From the NCBI GenBank assembly GCA_023954475.1, contig JAMLHW010000012.1, positions 98,310-162,309 on the forward strand: a stretch of 64,000 bases of DNA. The letters are read 5' to 3'. Positions within the stretch are counted from its first letter, which is position 1. Every line of letters begins with the position of its first letter. Source of the stretch: Anaerolineae bacterium. Its GTDB lineage: Bacteria; Chloroflexota; Anaerolineae; Promineifilales; Promineifilaceae. This document shows, piece by piece, positions 35,359 through 45,027 of this stretch. Both the position numbers and the translations under genes were made by a program. The notes under the pieces were generated by a model that worked only from the letters and a program-made list of their open reading frames with translations, searched no databases and was not told the origin of the DNA.

Positions 35359-36807
35359 ATGGCAACTTTCCGCCGCGTAGCACAGTTACGCACCGCCGAG
35401 CAATTCCGGCAACATCTGGATGACATTGGTATTGAATTGGGCTTCGATGAAGTCGTCACCAGTGGCGCACAGGCGCCACTCGCCCAACCGTACTCTATTT
35501 ATGGAAAGACTCTGACCAATCGCTTTGCCGTACTGCCGATGGAAGGCTGGGACGGCACTGACGATGGATTTCCCAGTGATCTCACACTACGCCGCTGGCA
35601 ACGTTTCGGGCGCAGCGGCGCTAAACTGATCTTTGGTGGCGAGGCAACTGCCGTGCGCCACGATGGCCGTGCCAATCCGCATCAGCTCATGATCTGCGAC
35701 GACGCGCATCGTGATGCCATTGCGGCGTTGCGCCAGGAACTGCTCAACGCACACGCCGAACTTTACGGCAACAGCGATGGCGTGGTGATCGGGCTGCAAC
35801 TAACTCACTCAGGTCGTTTCTGTCGCCCGGAGCAGGATCATAAGCTACGCCCCAGGGTACTCTATCAGCATCCATTGTTGGACGAAAAGTTCAACGTTTC
35901 GGCCGAAAACGACATTTTGAGCGATGATGATATCCGCGAACTGATCGGTCGGTTTGTAGAGGCTGCTGTGCGTGCCCATGAAGCCGGCTTCGATTTTGTC
36001 GACATCAAACATTGTCACGGCTATCTGGGGCATGAATTTCTGTCCGCCATTGATCGCAGTGGCGACTTCGGCGGCAGCTTTGAAAACCGTACCCGCTTCT
36101 TGCGCGACATCGTCAGCGGCATTCGCGCGGCCGTTCCTACATTAAAAATAGGCGTGCGGCTTAGTGCGTGGGACTGGATTCCCTTCCGCGCCGGTGCAGA
36201 CCGCATTGGCGAACCGGAAAACTGGCAAAACGGCGACTACCCCTACGCGTTTGGCGGCAGCGGCGATGGGATGCAAATCGACCTGACCGAACCTTACGCA
36301 TTTGTCGATTTGTTGCACGAACTTGGCATCGAACTGGTTTGCATCACGGGCGGCAGTCCGTATTACAATCCACACCTCACGCGCCCTGCAGCCTTTCCGC
36401 CGTCAGACGGCTATCTGCCACCCGAAGACCCGCTAATAGGCGTAGCACGACACATCGCCGTTACCGCTGCGCTCAAAAAGCACCGCCCTGAACTCACTTT
36501 TGTCGGCTCCGGCTACTCTTATTTACAGGATTGGCTGCCCAATGTCGCACAATATACCGTGCAGCATGGATTGACCGATTTCGTCGGTATAGGGCGCATG
36601 GTGCTTTCGTATCCTGAAATGGCGGCCGATGTGCTGGCGGGCAGACCGCTGCAACGCAAATTGATCTGCCGCACTTTCAGCGACTGCACAACCGCACCGC
36701 GCAACGGCATGATCTCTGGCTGCTACCCGCTCGACGATTACTACAAGACACGTCCTGAATCAATCAAGGTGGCTGAAGTCAAAAAGCAGATAAAGGAAAC
36801 AGCATGA
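35359..36807 (+). CDS. Old-yellow-enzyme-type NADH:flavin oxidoreductase
   Basis: 482 residues, a TIM-barrel flavin reductase with an extra N-terminal helix (1-40). Seen: [14 protein letters not shown] (FMN-binding start), [11 protein letters not shown] (the Gln/His region), [18 protein letters not shown] and the phosphate-binding [13 protein letters not shown]. Cysteines near the C-terminus ([19 protein letters not shown]) are not in the CxxC iron-sulphur pattern of DCR-type enzymes, so it appears to be FMN only. GGGAGA precedes ATG 35359. Overlaps the next gene by 4 nt. Substrate unknown; probably an unsaturated or keto-sugar intermediate. Confidence 0.82.
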   Translation: MATFRRVAQLRTAEQFRQHLDDIGIELGFDEVVTSGAQAPLAQPYSIYGKTLTNRFAVLPMEGWDGTDDGFPSDLTLRRWQRFGRSGAKLIFGGEATAVRHDGRANPHQLMICDDAHRDAIAALRQELLNAHAELYGNSDGVVIGLQLTHSGRFCRPEQDHKLRPRVLYQHPLLDEKFNVSAENDILSDDDIRELIGRFVEAAVRAHEAGFDFVDIKHCHGYLGHEFLSAIDRSGDFGGSFENRTRFLRDIVSGIRAAVPTLKIGVRLSAWDWIPFRAGADRIGEPENWQNGDYPYAFGGSGDGMQIDLTEPYAFVDLLHELGIELVCITGGSPYYNPHLTRPAAFPPSDGYLPPEDPLIGVARHIAVTAALKKHRPELTFVGSGYSYLQDWLPNVAQYTVQHGLTDFVGIGRMVLSYPEMAADVLAGRPLQRKLICRTFSDCTTAPRNGMISGCYPLDDYYKTRPESIKVAEVKKQIKETA

Positions 36808-37886
36808 CAAAATATCGCGTTGCTTTTATTGGAACGGGGGCGATTTTGCCCAGCCATTTGGAAGCTATCGCAGAAAATAGTGACCGTGTGGAATTGGTTG
36901 CGGCGGTTGACGTTGACAAAGCCAAGGTCAAGGCGGTGTGTGCAGCGCATAACATTCCACATTGGTTTACTGATTCGGCCGAAATGCTTGCCCGAATCCA
37001 GCCCGATCTCGTTCACATCCTCACCCCGCCCTTCACCCATTTTCAAATCATTCTCGATTCACTCGAAGCTGGTGCGCACGTCTACTGCGAAAAGCCACTG
37101 TGCGCTTCCCTTGACCAATTTGACCGCATAACCGCTAAGGAAGCCGAAACCGGTCGCTATTGCAGCACTGTATTCCAATGGCGCTTTGGCTCTGCGGGCA
37201 AACACCTCAAAAAGCTGATCGACAACGGTGACTTAGGCCGACCGCTCGTTGCCCACGCCAATACACTCTGGTATCGAGATGAAGACTACTACGCCGTACC
37301 GTGGCGCGGTAATTGGGCAACCGAAACCGGCGGCCCGACAATGATTCTTGGCATTCACCTGACCGATCTGATGCTGTGGTTGCTGGGTGGTCAGTGGCAG
37401 GAACTGTTTGCGATGGTCGATACGCTGGAGCGCAACATTGACGTAGAGGATATTGCGATGGCGTTGGTGCGTTTTGAAGATGGTGCATTGGCGCACGTTG
37501 TCAACAGTGCACTTTCACCCCGTCAGGAATCTTACTTGCGGCTTGACTTCCAGCGTGCCACTGTAGAATGCTCGACTCTTTATCGCTACACTAACAAACA
37601 TTGGACCTACAGTATCGCTGACCAGATGACGCATACCGATGAGTTGGAACGCTGGCGGCAAATCGAAGGTGGCGATGTGATGGGGTCGCACGCGGCGCAG
37701 TTGAGCGAAATTCTCGACAGCATTGACGCCGGCGTCCGGCCCTTTGTCAGCGGCGAGGAGGGGCGGCGCATCCTTGAATTCAGCACCAGTCTTTACAAAT
37801 CCGGCTTCACCAATCAGCCCATTCAGCGTGGGTCGATCACGGCCGATGATCCGTTCTACTATGCTATGAATGGAAAATATGACTGA
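36804..37886 (+). CDS. Gfo/Idh/MocA-family oxidoreductase
   Basis: 360 residues. Rossmann start [23 protein letters not shown], and CEKPLCAS (EKP motif, residues near 95). Then the typical central [24 protein letters not shown] with His and Asp used for catalysis in this family. ATGA overlap with the flavin reductase implies coupled expression. Would oxidise or reduce a sugar hydroxyl; specificity unknown. Confidence 0.85.
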   Translation: MTKYRVAFIGTGAILPSHLEAIAENSDRVELVAAVDVDKAKVKAVCAAHNIPHWFTDSAEMLARIQPDLVHILTPPFTHFQIILDSLEAGAHVYCEKPLCASLDQFDRITAKEAETGRYCSTVFQWRFGSAGKHLKKLIDNGDLGRPLVAHANTLWYRDEDYYAVPWRGNWATETGGPTMILGIHLTDLMLWLLGGQWQELFAMVDTLERNIDVEDIAMALVRFEDGALAHVVNSALSPRQESYLRLDFQRATVECSTLYRYTNKHWTYSIADQMTHTDELERWRQIEGGDVMGSHAAQLSEILDSIDAGVRPFVSGEEGRRILEFSTSLYKSGFTNQPIQRGSITADDPFYYAMNGKYD

Positions 37887-37948
37887 TGCGTAGAACCCGT
37901 GGTGTGCTGTTCGGCAAGTGTTGCAACCAGTGACGCGGTCCTGTGAAG

Positions 37949-39076
37949 ATGTCTGATGGTCGATTCTTGATTCTGGCGATTTTGTTGTTCCTTGTTGCTT
38001 GCGAAGGGAACAAGACGCGACCAGTTGCTCGGGTTGTCGCCGATGGCCTGCTCAATCCTGTTGGGCTGACACGCTTGCCGGATGGCGGCTTGCTGATCGC
38101 TGAGATGGGTACCGGCATGGGCGATGACAGCGCTGGGGTCACGTTGATAACGACAGACGGGAAAATCGGCCGATTCATCTCCCATATAGCCAGCACGCGC
38201 GATTCAGGCGATCTCGCTGGTGCAGCTCTGGTAGGAATAGACCCGGACGGCCAGACACTCTACGTCGGCAACTTCAATGCCGCTCGTCTGTGGACATGGC
38301 CAATCGATACGGCATTGGCTCTGCCAGACAAGGTATTGACCACAGACATGCTCGGCATCGCCATGGCCCCGCAAGTTATCGACCAGTTGATCAACCCGTT
38401 TGATATCGCATTTACTGAAACAGGCGCACCCATCGTTACCGATGCCAGCATGAATGGTCTGGCACGACAGACGGATGACGGCAAAACCCAATTCATTTAT
38501 CATTTCCCGCGTCTGCCTGATCCAACTGATAACAGGCGCACAATTGACGCCGTGCCGACAGGTATCGCTCGTCTCGGGAATGAGTACCTGGTGACGTTGA
38601 CGGGCGGCTGTCCTTTTCCGGTTGGAGGAGGGCAACTGGTCGCCATTGGGGAAAGATGGCGTTCACGTATTGTCGTGGCAGATCTAAACATGCCCATTGA
38701 TGTTGCCATCGACAGCAGTGATTATATTTGGGTTCTTGAGTTTGCTGAGTTCCGTGCCGGAGGCGATTGTTTTGCAGGCGGCGATTATCTACCGGCAAGC
38801 GGTCGCTTGAGTCGTCTAGATGCGGCAGGGCAATTGCAGCCGGTCATTACCGGCCTCACCACGCCGGGTGCATTTATGTTTGCCGACGATGACACCATTG
38901 TGATAAGCGAAGTTTTTTCAGGGCGTATTGTTGCGGTGCAACCGCCGACTGATGAGACATTGTGGCCGATTAGTGTGGCTGATATTCGGCCGAACAGCCA
39001 GACGCTGACGGCCAAGTCGATCCCTATCGCTACCCTCACGCCTAAACAACCTCTAACAACAGAAAAGTCGGAGTAA
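37949..39076 (+). CDS. ScyD/ScyE-like propeller lipoprotein
   Basis: About 375 residues from ATG 37949. Signal peptide with lipobox LFLVAC (Cys near 19). The rest shows repeated beta-propeller segments (GLTRLPDGGLLIAEMGTG, LVGIDPDGQTLYVGNF, VAIDSSDYIWVLEFAE), as in NHL/SMP-30-like ScyD-type proteins. Exported and lipid-anchored; probably a glycan- or ligand-binding or lactonase-like protein, without visible catalytic residues. It lies between two Gfo/Idh genes, spaced 62 nt and 3 nt. Confidence 0.75.
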   Translation: MSDGRFLILAILLFLVACEGNKTRPVARVVADGLLNPVGLTRLPDGGLLIAEMGTGMGDDSAGVTLITTDGKIGRFISHIASTRDSGDLAGAALVGIDPDGQTLYVGNFNAARLWTWPIDTALALPDKVLTTDMLGIAMAPQVIDQLINPFDIAFTETGAPIVTDASMNGLARQTDDGKTQFIYHFPRLPDPTDNRRTIDAVPTGIARLGNEYLVTLTGGCPFPVGGGQLVAIGERWRSRIVVADLNMPIDVAIDSSDYIWVLEFAEFRAGGDCFAGGDYLPASGRLSRLDAAGQLQPVITGLTTPGAFMFADDDTIVISEVFSGRIVAVQPPTDETLWPISVADIRPNSQTLTAKSIPIATLTPKQPLTTEKSE

Positions 39077-39079
39077 TCC

Positions 39080-40120
39080 ATGAACATTCGATTTGCCGCT
39101 ATTGGCTTTGACCATCCACACATTTTTGGACAGGCGCAATGTTTGGTTGACGCCGGTGCGCAGTTAGTTTCGTATTGGGACAGCGACCCGGCGCAAATTG
39201 AGAAATTTCAACAGATGTTTCCACAAGGCAGGCTGGCTGAATCTGTTGAGGAAATTCTTGAGGACGAGAGCATTGACATTGTGACTAGCGCATCAGTTCC
39301 TGATGAACGGGCTCCGCTTGGTGTGCGCGTCATGCAACATGGTAAAGATTATTTGAGCGATAAGCCGGCCTTTGCCAGTTTTGATCAATTAGCTGAAGTC
39401 AAACGCGTGCAGGCAGAGACCGGACGCAAATTTCTCATCATGTTTAGTGAGCGGCTGTCCAACCCCGCGACGATCAAGGCGGGCGAGTTGGTCAAGGCAG
39501 GTGCAATCGGTGAGGTCGTGCAGACGATTGGTGTAGGCCCGCATCGGCTGTTTGGGTATGAGAAGCGACCACGCCCTGATTGGCATTTCCAAAAGCAGCG
39601 GTACGGCGGTATTCTCAACGATATTGGCAGTCACCAGATCGACCAGTTTTTGTTTTTTGCGGATAAGGATTCGGCCGAAATCGTCACGGCCCGCACCGCC
39701 AATGTCAAATGGAAAGACTACCCTAATTTTGAGGATTTTGGCGAAATGTTGCTGCAAAGCGGCAATGCCAGCGGCTTTATCCGCGTCGATTGGTACACGC
39801 CTGATGGACTGCCGACATGGGGCGATGTCCGTCTGCTCATCTTGGGTACTGACGGCTATATCGAAGTCCGTAAGAATATCGATTTACATGGCAAAAGCGG
39901 TAGCAATCACCTCTTTTTGGCTGATAGCAACGGCGTACAGTACATCGACTGTGCTAACCATCCGCTGCCGTTTGGTCCTCAATTGCTCAACGACTTAGTC
40001 ACACGTGAAGAGACCGCCATCACCCAAGCTCACACTTTCATCGTTTCCGAATTAGCACTACAAGCCCAGGCAATGGCTATAGCATCTTCCCCCTATTCAA
40101 CCTTTGATGCTAGTTCATAG
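39080..40120 (+). CDS. Gfo/Idh/MocA-family oxidoreductase
   Basis: 346 residues. N-terminal FAAIGFDHPHIFGQAQ instead of the usual GxGxxG, a subgroup with GFDHPH; then ITSASVPDERAPLG-like region and LSDKPAFASFDQL (DKP in place of EKP, near residue 95). The central GGILNDIGSHQIDQFLFF supplies the His/Asp. GGAG six nt before ATG 39080. Last gene of the plus-strand operon. The altered cofactor motif suggests a specialised member; function unknown. Confidence 0.82.
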   Translation: MNIRFAAIGFDHPHIFGQAQCLVDAGAQLVSYWDSDPAQIEKFQQMFPQGRLAESVEEILEDESIDIVTSASVPDERAPLGVRVMQHGKDYLSDKPAFASFDQLAEVKRVQAETGRKFLIMFSERLSNPATIKAGELVKAGAIGEVVQTIGVGPHRLFGYEKRPRPDWHFQKQRYGGILNDIGSHQIDQFLFFADKDSAEIVTARTANVKWKDYPNFEDFGEMLLQSGNASGFIRVDWYTPDGLPTWGDVRLLILGTDGYIEVRKNIDLHGKSGSNHLFLADSNGVQYIDCANHPLPFGPQLLNDLVTREETAITQAHTFIVSELALQAQAMAIASSPYSTFDASS

Positions 40121-40303
40121 GCTGAATTCGGCAATGGACAGACGCACAAAGCTATCTTGTTCGATTCCATGCCATTGAACGAGAACGTTGAACAGGGCCC
40201 ATTGTGTAGCCGACACGACTCTTGAAGTAGTCCCAAACATGATGACCCACTTTCTTGAAATGATCTTCCCCTAATTTGGCAGACACAGAGACTGGCGATT
40301 AAC

Positions 40304-40394
40304 TACACTGTAACGGAAGTTTTCAGAAGCCTAGCTTTTGCTATGAGTAGAGTTCGCACCAGACAAAAAAGCTAGGCTTCTTTTGTTACAGAGT
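40304..40394 (+). mobile_element. 91-bp MITE-like element, copy 2
   Basis: Starts TACACTGTAAC and ends GTTACAGAGT, with a perfect 6-bp target duplication ATTAAC at 40298-40303 and 40395-40400. About 96 percent identical to the reverse complement of copy 1 (5003-5093; four differences). The internal stem AGAAGCCTAGCTTTT/AAAAGCTAGGCTTCT (about 40325-40382) could also act as a transcription terminator after the plus-strand operon. Confidence 0.85.
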
Positions 40395-40443
40395 ATTAAC
40401 GCTGTGCAGAACGATGTATTTGGCTCTCATGCAACCAAAATAA

Positions 40444-40478
40444 AAACGCGAGACACATTTTATGGTGGCCTCGCGTTT
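40444..40478. terminator. Bidirectional rho-independent terminator
   Basis: Stem AAACGCGAG (40444-40452) with CTCGCGTTT (40470-40478), loop 17 nt. On the minus strand it follows the GlsB-type gene stop by 23 nt and ends in TTTTTA; on the plus strand it ends in TTTCTATT. Confidence 0.75.
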
Positions 40479-40501
40479 CTATTAATTCGAAATATTTATC
40501 G

Positions 40502-40756
40502 TCAGCGATTCTTTGTCACGAGGTTGACCAGGAATAACAAGATCACAGCGCCACCGATGGCGACGAGAAAACTCCACAGATTGAAGCCTGTCACACCCGT
40601 CCCACCGAACAGGCTCACAATAAACCCGCCGATAGCTGCGCCAACAACACCGACCACGATGTTCATCAGACATCCCTGGCGTTCGTTGCGCCCCATAATA
40701 ATGCTGGCAATCCAGCCCGCCAGTCCACCAACAATAATCCAACTGAGAATTCCCAT
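40502..40756 (-). CDS. GlsB/YeaQ/YmgE family stress-response membrane protein
   Basis: 84 residues from ATG 40756, which has GGAGG five nt upstream. Three short membrane segments with glycine patterns: MGILSWIIVGGLAGWIASII, VVGVVGAAIGGFIV and GGAVILLFLVNLV, the transglycosylase-associated family. Single gene with its own terminator. Inner-membrane protein induced by envelope or acid stress in other bacteria; molecular role is unclear. Confidence 0.9.
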   Translation of the reverse strand: MGILSWIIVGGLAGWIASIIMGRNERQGCLMNIVVGVVGAAIGGFIVSLFGGTGVTGFNLWSFLVAIGGAVILLFLVNLVTKNR

Positions 40757-40909
40757 GCTTACCTCCACGGTTTTGACTTTATGACTATGTGGCAAGTCAT
40801 GCCACCATAGCTTTACAACCCCGTTACGCAAAATTGGTTACTTGGATTTCATACCGCATGGGTACAGTGTCGCGCCTGCCTCATGGTTTTTGCGTGGCGC
40901 AAAACTCAT

Positions 40910-42262
40910 TCAAGCCGGCTTTGGCTCTGCAAGCGGCCAGCGAACAGTTACCCGGGTGCCTTTTCCGATACCATCGCTGCTGATTGCAAGCGCTCCACCG
41001 TACAAATTGAGAATGGACTGAACAAGTGCCAGTCCCAAACCGGTACCGGCTGTTTGGCGATTGCGTGCTTTATCAGTGCGATAAAAGCGTTTGCCAATAT
41101 GGGGAAGGTTTTCGGCCGAAATCCCTCGACCATTATCCGCAACCGTCACCCATGCAAAACCATCCTTTTCCGTCAGAAGCACAGTAACTTGTCCCTGCGC
41201 TGGCGTATATTTCAGGGCATTGTCGAACACATTGCGAAAGACAACACGAGCATGACCTAGTGAGGCGGCGATCAGAAGCGGTTTATCTGCACCATCTAAC
41301 TGGAGCGCGATCTGTTTTTCGGCAGCCAGCGGGGCGAATTCGCGCCGCAATGATTGTAACAAACGCCCCAGATCGATCTGTTCAGTGCCTGCATCGAGGC
41401 GATGCGCATCGAGCCGCGATAGTAACATCAAATCATCGACGAGATGCCCTAATCGCTGAATCTCACTGTCGATCTCGGCGATGTATTGAGCTTGTATGGT
41501 CGGGTCGAGGTCACCTTGTAAGGCTTCGGTACGCAAACGAATCGTTGTCAAGGGAGTGCGCAGTTCGTGCGAGGCATTGCTGGCAAAGGCGTGTTGCTCT
41601 TCGACCAGAGCCGAAACCCGCTCTGCCATCGTATTGAATGCCGTACCCACGGTATCAAACTCGACGAGCGGCAACGGGTCGACGCGGTGTTCTAAATCGC
41701 CGTCTGCAATCTGCAGGGCGCTTTTGCGCAAACTGTCCAGCGGTCTAGTGAGCGAGTTGAGTAACCAGATGGTGATGATAACGCCAATAATGGAGAAAGC
41801 TAAAAAGGCTGTTCCTAACCCAAGCCAGCGTTGATTGATCGCAGATTGCGGCGTCTCGGCCGATGTGGTGATTTGGACATAGCCGAGACGCCTGTTTTCA
41901 TACCTGATTTCGGCCGAACTGGTCACACTGCCGGCTTGCCGGACATAGGTTTCTGACTGGGTCAATGAGACCGGTTGACCGGTACTGTAGACAAAATTGC
42001 CGCCGGCATCGAACAGAGCGAGTTGGGCAGAGAGGTTTTCGGCCGAATTTTGCAGAATTGCCCGCACCTGTGCCGGATTATCATCCAGCGGCTCGACCAA
42101 TTGATTCGCCAACAGAATCGTATAAATCTTCTGATTGTTGCCGTAATCGTCCCAGACCGTTTGTGACATCTGCCGGCCGGCCCACAGCATCAAACTGCCA
42201 AACCCCAGTATAATCAATCCCAGGTTGACAATCAGCAGACGAGAACGCAATGAATGAAACAT
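40910..42262 (-). CDS. Membrane sensor histidine kinase
   Basis: 450 residues. Membrane segments at about 8-28 and 147-168 flank a periplasmic sensor domain; HAMP follows (about 170-222); HisKA with phospho-accepting His232 in ASNASHELRTPLTT; catalytic ATPase with N-box VFRNVFDNALKYTP, G1 VADNGRGIS and G2 GTGLGLALV. It is in the same direction as the response regulator (42961-43647), separated by a haem-binding protein gene, so they form one two-component system whose input may relate to redox or haem. Confidence 0.92.
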   Translation of the reverse strand: MFHSLRSRLLIVNLGLIILGFGSLMLWAGRQMSQTVWDDYGNNQKIYTILLANQLVEPLDDNPAQVRAILQNSAENLSAQLALFDAGGNFVYSTGQPVSLTQSETYVRQAGSVTSSAEIRYENRRLGYVQITTSAETPQSAINQRWLGLGTAFLAFSIIGVIITIWLLNSLTRPLDSLRKSALQIADGDLEHRVDPLPLVEFDTVGTAFNTMAERVSALVEEQHAFASNASHELRTPLTTIRLRTEALQGDLDPTIQAQYIAEIDSEIQRLGHLVDDLMLLSRLDAHRLDAGTEQIDLGRLLQSLRREFAPLAAEKQIALQLDGADKPLLIAASLGHARVVFRNVFDNALKYTPAQGQVTVLLTEKDGFAWVTVADNGRGISAENLPHIGKRFYRTDKARNRQTAGTGLGLALVQSILNLYGGALAISSDGIGKGTRVTVRWPLAEPKPA

Positions 42263-42368
42263 ATCTCGTTCTATTGAATCAACTCAACTTCCCTTTCGAC
42301 ATCTGCCATTGACTGCCCGGGCCAGAATCCAATTGAACTAACCCCAGCGCCATCGCTTGTCCTGCTGT

Positions 42369-42848
42369 CTAGTCGTGGTCACGCCTGCCTTCTGGACAAG
42401 CTGTCGAACTGCTTGCCCGCGCCGTTGCCAGCAGCCCTTGCGCCAACGCTTCTTTGTCAGCATCAGACAATCGGGCCTCACTGTGCAAGACCAGATAACT
42501 GCTTACAGGCATTTCCCCTTCACGAATAACCTCCGCCAATTCCTCAGCTTCTTCACCTCTCAGGCATTGGCCCCAATCGGAGAAGTTGAGGTATTCACGT
42601 CCTTCATCGACGTGATGTTGTACCATCCATGAGACTGGCGCAATATTGCTGTACCAGGGCCAAACCGACTCGTTGCTGTGGCAGTCAAAGCAGGCTGTTT
42701 GAGCAAGGGCACGTGTTTCGGCCGAATCCCAGTTCGGCTCCTGCACAACAGGCGGGTTGTCATGAGCGCGACCAAAGGGCACCAACTGAGCCACGATAAA
42801 CAATGCAGCCCCACCAATCACAAGAATTAACACGATCTTCTTAAGCAT
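42369..42848 (-). CDS. Haem-binding domain (cytochrome-like) protein
   Basis: 159 residues. N-terminal membrane anchor (3-22, KKIVLILVIGGAALFIVAQL), then a haem_bd-type domain with a CxxCH motif (Cys53, Cys56, His57 in CFDCHSNES) and the conserved WPWYSNIAPVSW and NFSDW segments. One covalently bound c-type haem on the outside of the membrane. Sits between response regulator and kinase genes, suggesting a redox cofactor or sensor for that system. Needs a cytochrome maturation system elsewhere. Confidence 0.85.
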   Translation of the reverse strand: MLKKIVLILVIGGAALFIVAQLVPFGRAHDNPPVVQEPNWDSAETRALAQTACFDCHSNESVWPWYSNIAPVSWMVQHHVDEGREYLNFSDWGQCLRGEEAEELAEVIREGEMPVSSYLVLHSEARLSDADKEALAQGLLATARASSSTACPEGRRDHD

Positions 42849-42960
42849 GTTCTATTACCTCTAAATAACGTTGATTTCAAACAAATTTGATTTCAATTGA
42901 CAAACCAGTTGGTTCAATTGGATTCTTGCAGGCACAGAAAATGACAGAACCGGAAACCTG

Positions 42961-43647
42961 TCAGGCCGCGATAAACTGATAGCCGACGCCACGCACTGTT
43001 TGAATCAACTTTGGTTTCTGCGGATCTTCTTCGATCTTGGTGCGCAGCCAGCGAATGTGGACATCCAGCGTGCGCGTATCGCCCAGCCAATCCGTACCCC
43101 ACACCAGGTCAAAAATCTCAGCACGTGTGACCACATGGCCGCTGCGACTCATCAGCAAATGCAGCAATTCGAACTCTTTGTGGCGTAAAATCAGCACGTC
43201 ATTTGCTTTGCGCACCTCGCGTTTATCGACATTGAGCGTGATCCCCCCACCCTCCAGAATTGTCTCCTGATTAGCGATGCGATCCAGTTCGACACGCCGC
43301 ACCATGGCTTTGATGCGTACAATTAATTCGCGCGTACTGAAAGGCTTGGTCAAATAATCATCCGCGCCGAGTTCAAGCCCCAGAATGCGATCAACTTCTT
43401 CACCCAACGCCGTCAGCATCAGAATCGGCACTCCGCTTTGCTCGCGCAGCGCTCGGCACACTTCCCAGCCATCCAATTGCGGCATCATGACATCCAGCAC
43501 CACGACGTCGGGCTTGTCGCGCAAGGCCACTTCCAGGCCAGTGCGCCCATTATCAGCAACGGTGACTTGGTAATTATAATCGCGTAACGCCCGTGCCAGC
43601 GGTCCAGTAATGAATGGATCGTCGTCGATCAGCAAAATTGAGGTCAT
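42961..43647 (-). CDS. OmpR/PhoB-type response regulator
   Basis: 228 residues from ATG 43647; the longer upstream reading frame overlaps the preceding gene and is rejected. Receiver domain with DDD at 8-10, phospho-acceptor Asp52 in VVLDVMMPQ and Lys in DDYLTKPFS; C-terminal winged helix with LILRHKEFELLHLLM and TLDVHIRWLRTKIEEDP, ending RGVGYQF. Overlaps the ferric-reductase-like gene by 4 nt. Partner of the kinase at 40910-42262. Confidence 0.93.
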   Translation of the reverse strand: MTSILLIDDDPFITGPLARALRDYNYQVTVADNGRTGLEVALRDKPDVVVLDVMMPQLDGWEVCRALREQSGVPILMLTALGEEVDRILGLELGADDYLTKPFSTRELIVRIKAMVRRVELDRIANQETILEGGGITLNVDKREVRKANDVLILRHKEFELLHLLMSRSGHVVTRAEIFDLVWGTDWLGDTRTLDVHIRWLRTKIEEDPQKPKLIQTVRGVGYQFIAA

Positions 43648-44318
43648 GTTTTGTTGATTGCTGTCAGAATTCGGTAGAAGGTTAAAAACAACACGCCAAT
43701 ACTGCTGACACTGTACATCGCCGCAAGCAGAACGGCATCGGTACCGGCCATTAGCCCATGCAGCGTGACAAAGATGTAAGCCAAAAAGGTGAGAAAGTGA
43801 AGCTTGCGCCACTGTTTCTGCCCGATTTTCTTGCGCCAAAACCAGCTTACAGATGTTACCAACATAATGTAAAGCCCGATAATTCCCAAGCCAACCCAAA
43901 ATGGCGCGTATGGACCAGTGAACGGGACCAGCAGGTTGAAGAGGTTGAAACTGTAGTAATTATCAAAGAGTAAGATGGCTGCATGAAATACAGATAGGCC
44001 GATTGCTGTCCACGACAGATAATTGTGCATGGTCAGGGCGGTTGCCGGTGGAATGCGCTTTTTGACGAGTTTGCCACTCAGCAGCAAGCCCCACATCATG
44101 GATAACGATAACAGCAAATAGCCGACTATGCCACTGGCACGGGTGAGATACCATGCTGCTTTGCTGCTGGTCAACCAAGTCAGTGGTGCTGCCGGTGCCA
44201 GGTATGGAATACCCAACCAGATGAGCAGGAAGATGAGTGGTGGAATGAGCCAGCTTACACCCGTCCAGAGAGGATTTTGGCTTTCGGGCTGCTGGTTTGA
44301 AGTTTGGAGCGTTGTCAT
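43644..44318 (-). CDS. Ferric-reductase-like (YedZ/MsrQ-type) membrane protein
   Basis: 224 residues from ATG 44318. Six to seven membrane segments, with histidines placed as in haem-b ferric reductase-like proteins (MHNYLSWTAIGLSVFHAAIL and RKLHFLTFLAYIFVTLHGLM). No FAD/NAD-binding domain, so it is the transmembrane half that passes electrons across the membrane. Operon with ApbE and a haem protein supports an electron-transfer role, possibly for methionine sulfoxide repair or extracellular reduction; the partner enzyme is not seen. Confidence 0.8.
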   Translation of the reverse strand: MTTLQTSNQQPESQNPLWTGVSWLIPPLIFLLIWLGIPYLAPAAPLTWLTSSKAAWYLTRASGIVGYLLLSLSMMWGLLLSGKLVKKRIPPATALTMHNYLSWTAIGLSVFHAAILLFDNYYSFNLFNLLVPFTGPYAPFWVGLGIIGLYIMLVTSVSWFWRKKIGQKQWRKLHFLTFLAYIFVTLHGLMAGTDAVLLAAMYSVSSIGVLFLTFYRILTAINKT

Positions 44319-44340
44319 AATAGGTTCCGGTAACGCGATG

Positions 44341-44574
44341 TCATTTTGATGATCTGCTGCGTGCAATCGGTTTGGGGACTTTCAATTGTGGGATAGCTGA
44401 ATCGGGTTGGAGTGTTTCGGCCGAATCGATTTGCACCATTACAATTGGAGCCGGTTCGGGCAGTGGCGCTTGGTTTGCCAATAGCTCGCCACCGACAAAC
44501 GTCGCCAGCACACTGCCCACGACCAATACTGTTTTCAATAACGAATGATCTGCTTGTCTGCGGCGTTTAGTCAT
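44341..44574 (-). CDS. Small single-pass membrane protein, unknown
   Basis: 77 residues from ATG 44574, overlapping the preceding gene by 8 nt; longer in-frame starts run through the upstream gene's acidic tail and are rejected. Basic start MTKRRRQ, one membrane segment (LLKTVLVVGSVLATFVGG), then a Pro-rich exterior part with PLPEPAPIVMVQ and a basic end. I do not recognise a family. Probably an accessory of the ferric-reductase/ApbE system by location. Confidence 0.6.
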   Translation of the reverse strand: MTKRRRQADHSLLKTVLVVGSVLATFVGGELLANQAPLPEPAPIVMVQIDSAETLQPDSAIPQLKVPKPIARSRSSK

Positions 44575-44926
44575 CGTCTTCGTCGTGTTCATAATGGTTT
44601 TCATGCGCCTCGTGATGTTCCTCGTATTCGTCGCCATCATCGTACCCTGCGTTTTCTCCAGTAGCAGGCGCTGTGGTTCCTTGTTGTGCGAGCAGTTCAT
44701 TAGCACGTTCAATTTGTGACGCGTAAACGGCTTCACGCTGTTGGTATGTTGTCACGGCCTGTTGCAGCGCATCGTTCTCAGCTTGTAATGTGTCGATTTG
44801 TGCCGTGGGTGCAGCAGAATCGGCCGAAACATTCGGCCGATTGCCGCCCAGCAGCAAACCAATTGCCACAACGAGCGCGACCATGGTACCGGCTCCAATC
44901 AAGTTTGTAATGCGTTGTTTGTTCAT
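44567..44926 (-). CDS. Membrane-anchored coiled-coil protein with His/acidic tail
   Basis: 119 residues from ATG 44926, which has GAGGA at proper distance. N-terminal anchor (ITNLIGAGTMVALVVAIGLL), coiled coil at about 45-85 (IDTLQAENDALQQAVTTY), then a tail very rich in Asp, Glu and His (EEHHEAHENHYEHDEDDD), which looks like a metal-binding segment. Unknown family. It contains two TCGGCCGA octamers 13 nt apart that encode NVSADSA-type residues just after the anchor. Confidence 0.65.
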   Translation of the reverse strand: MNKQRITNLIGAGTMVALVVAIGLLLGGNRPNVSADSAAPTAQIDTLQAENDALQQAVTTYQQREAVYASQIERANELLAQQGTTAPATGENAGYDDGDEYEEHHEAHENHYEHDEDDD

Positions 44927-45027
44927 TTTCATTTCCTCATTGCCAATGTTTTTCGTCTAATGGGTTAAGCATACAGGAGTTGCAATCCGCTTGCTTGAAC
45001 ACAATCCTAAACATTGTTAAACCTGAT

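Larger units (their letters stand above)
40121..40501. other. 381-nt intergenic region with MITE and terminator
   Basis: Contains the second MITE copy (40304-40394) and the terminator at 40444-40478. Positions 40121-40297 give a short minus-strand open stretch of about 35 residues (reads TQWALFNVLVQWHGIEQDS) that may be a gene remnant but matches nothing I know. Confidence 0.55.

Noticed and set aside
40121..40297. Minus-strand open stretch of about 35 residues (TQWALFNVLVQWHG region)
   Set aside because: It could be the end of a decayed gene, but I recognise no family and it has no start; mentioned only in the intergenic note.
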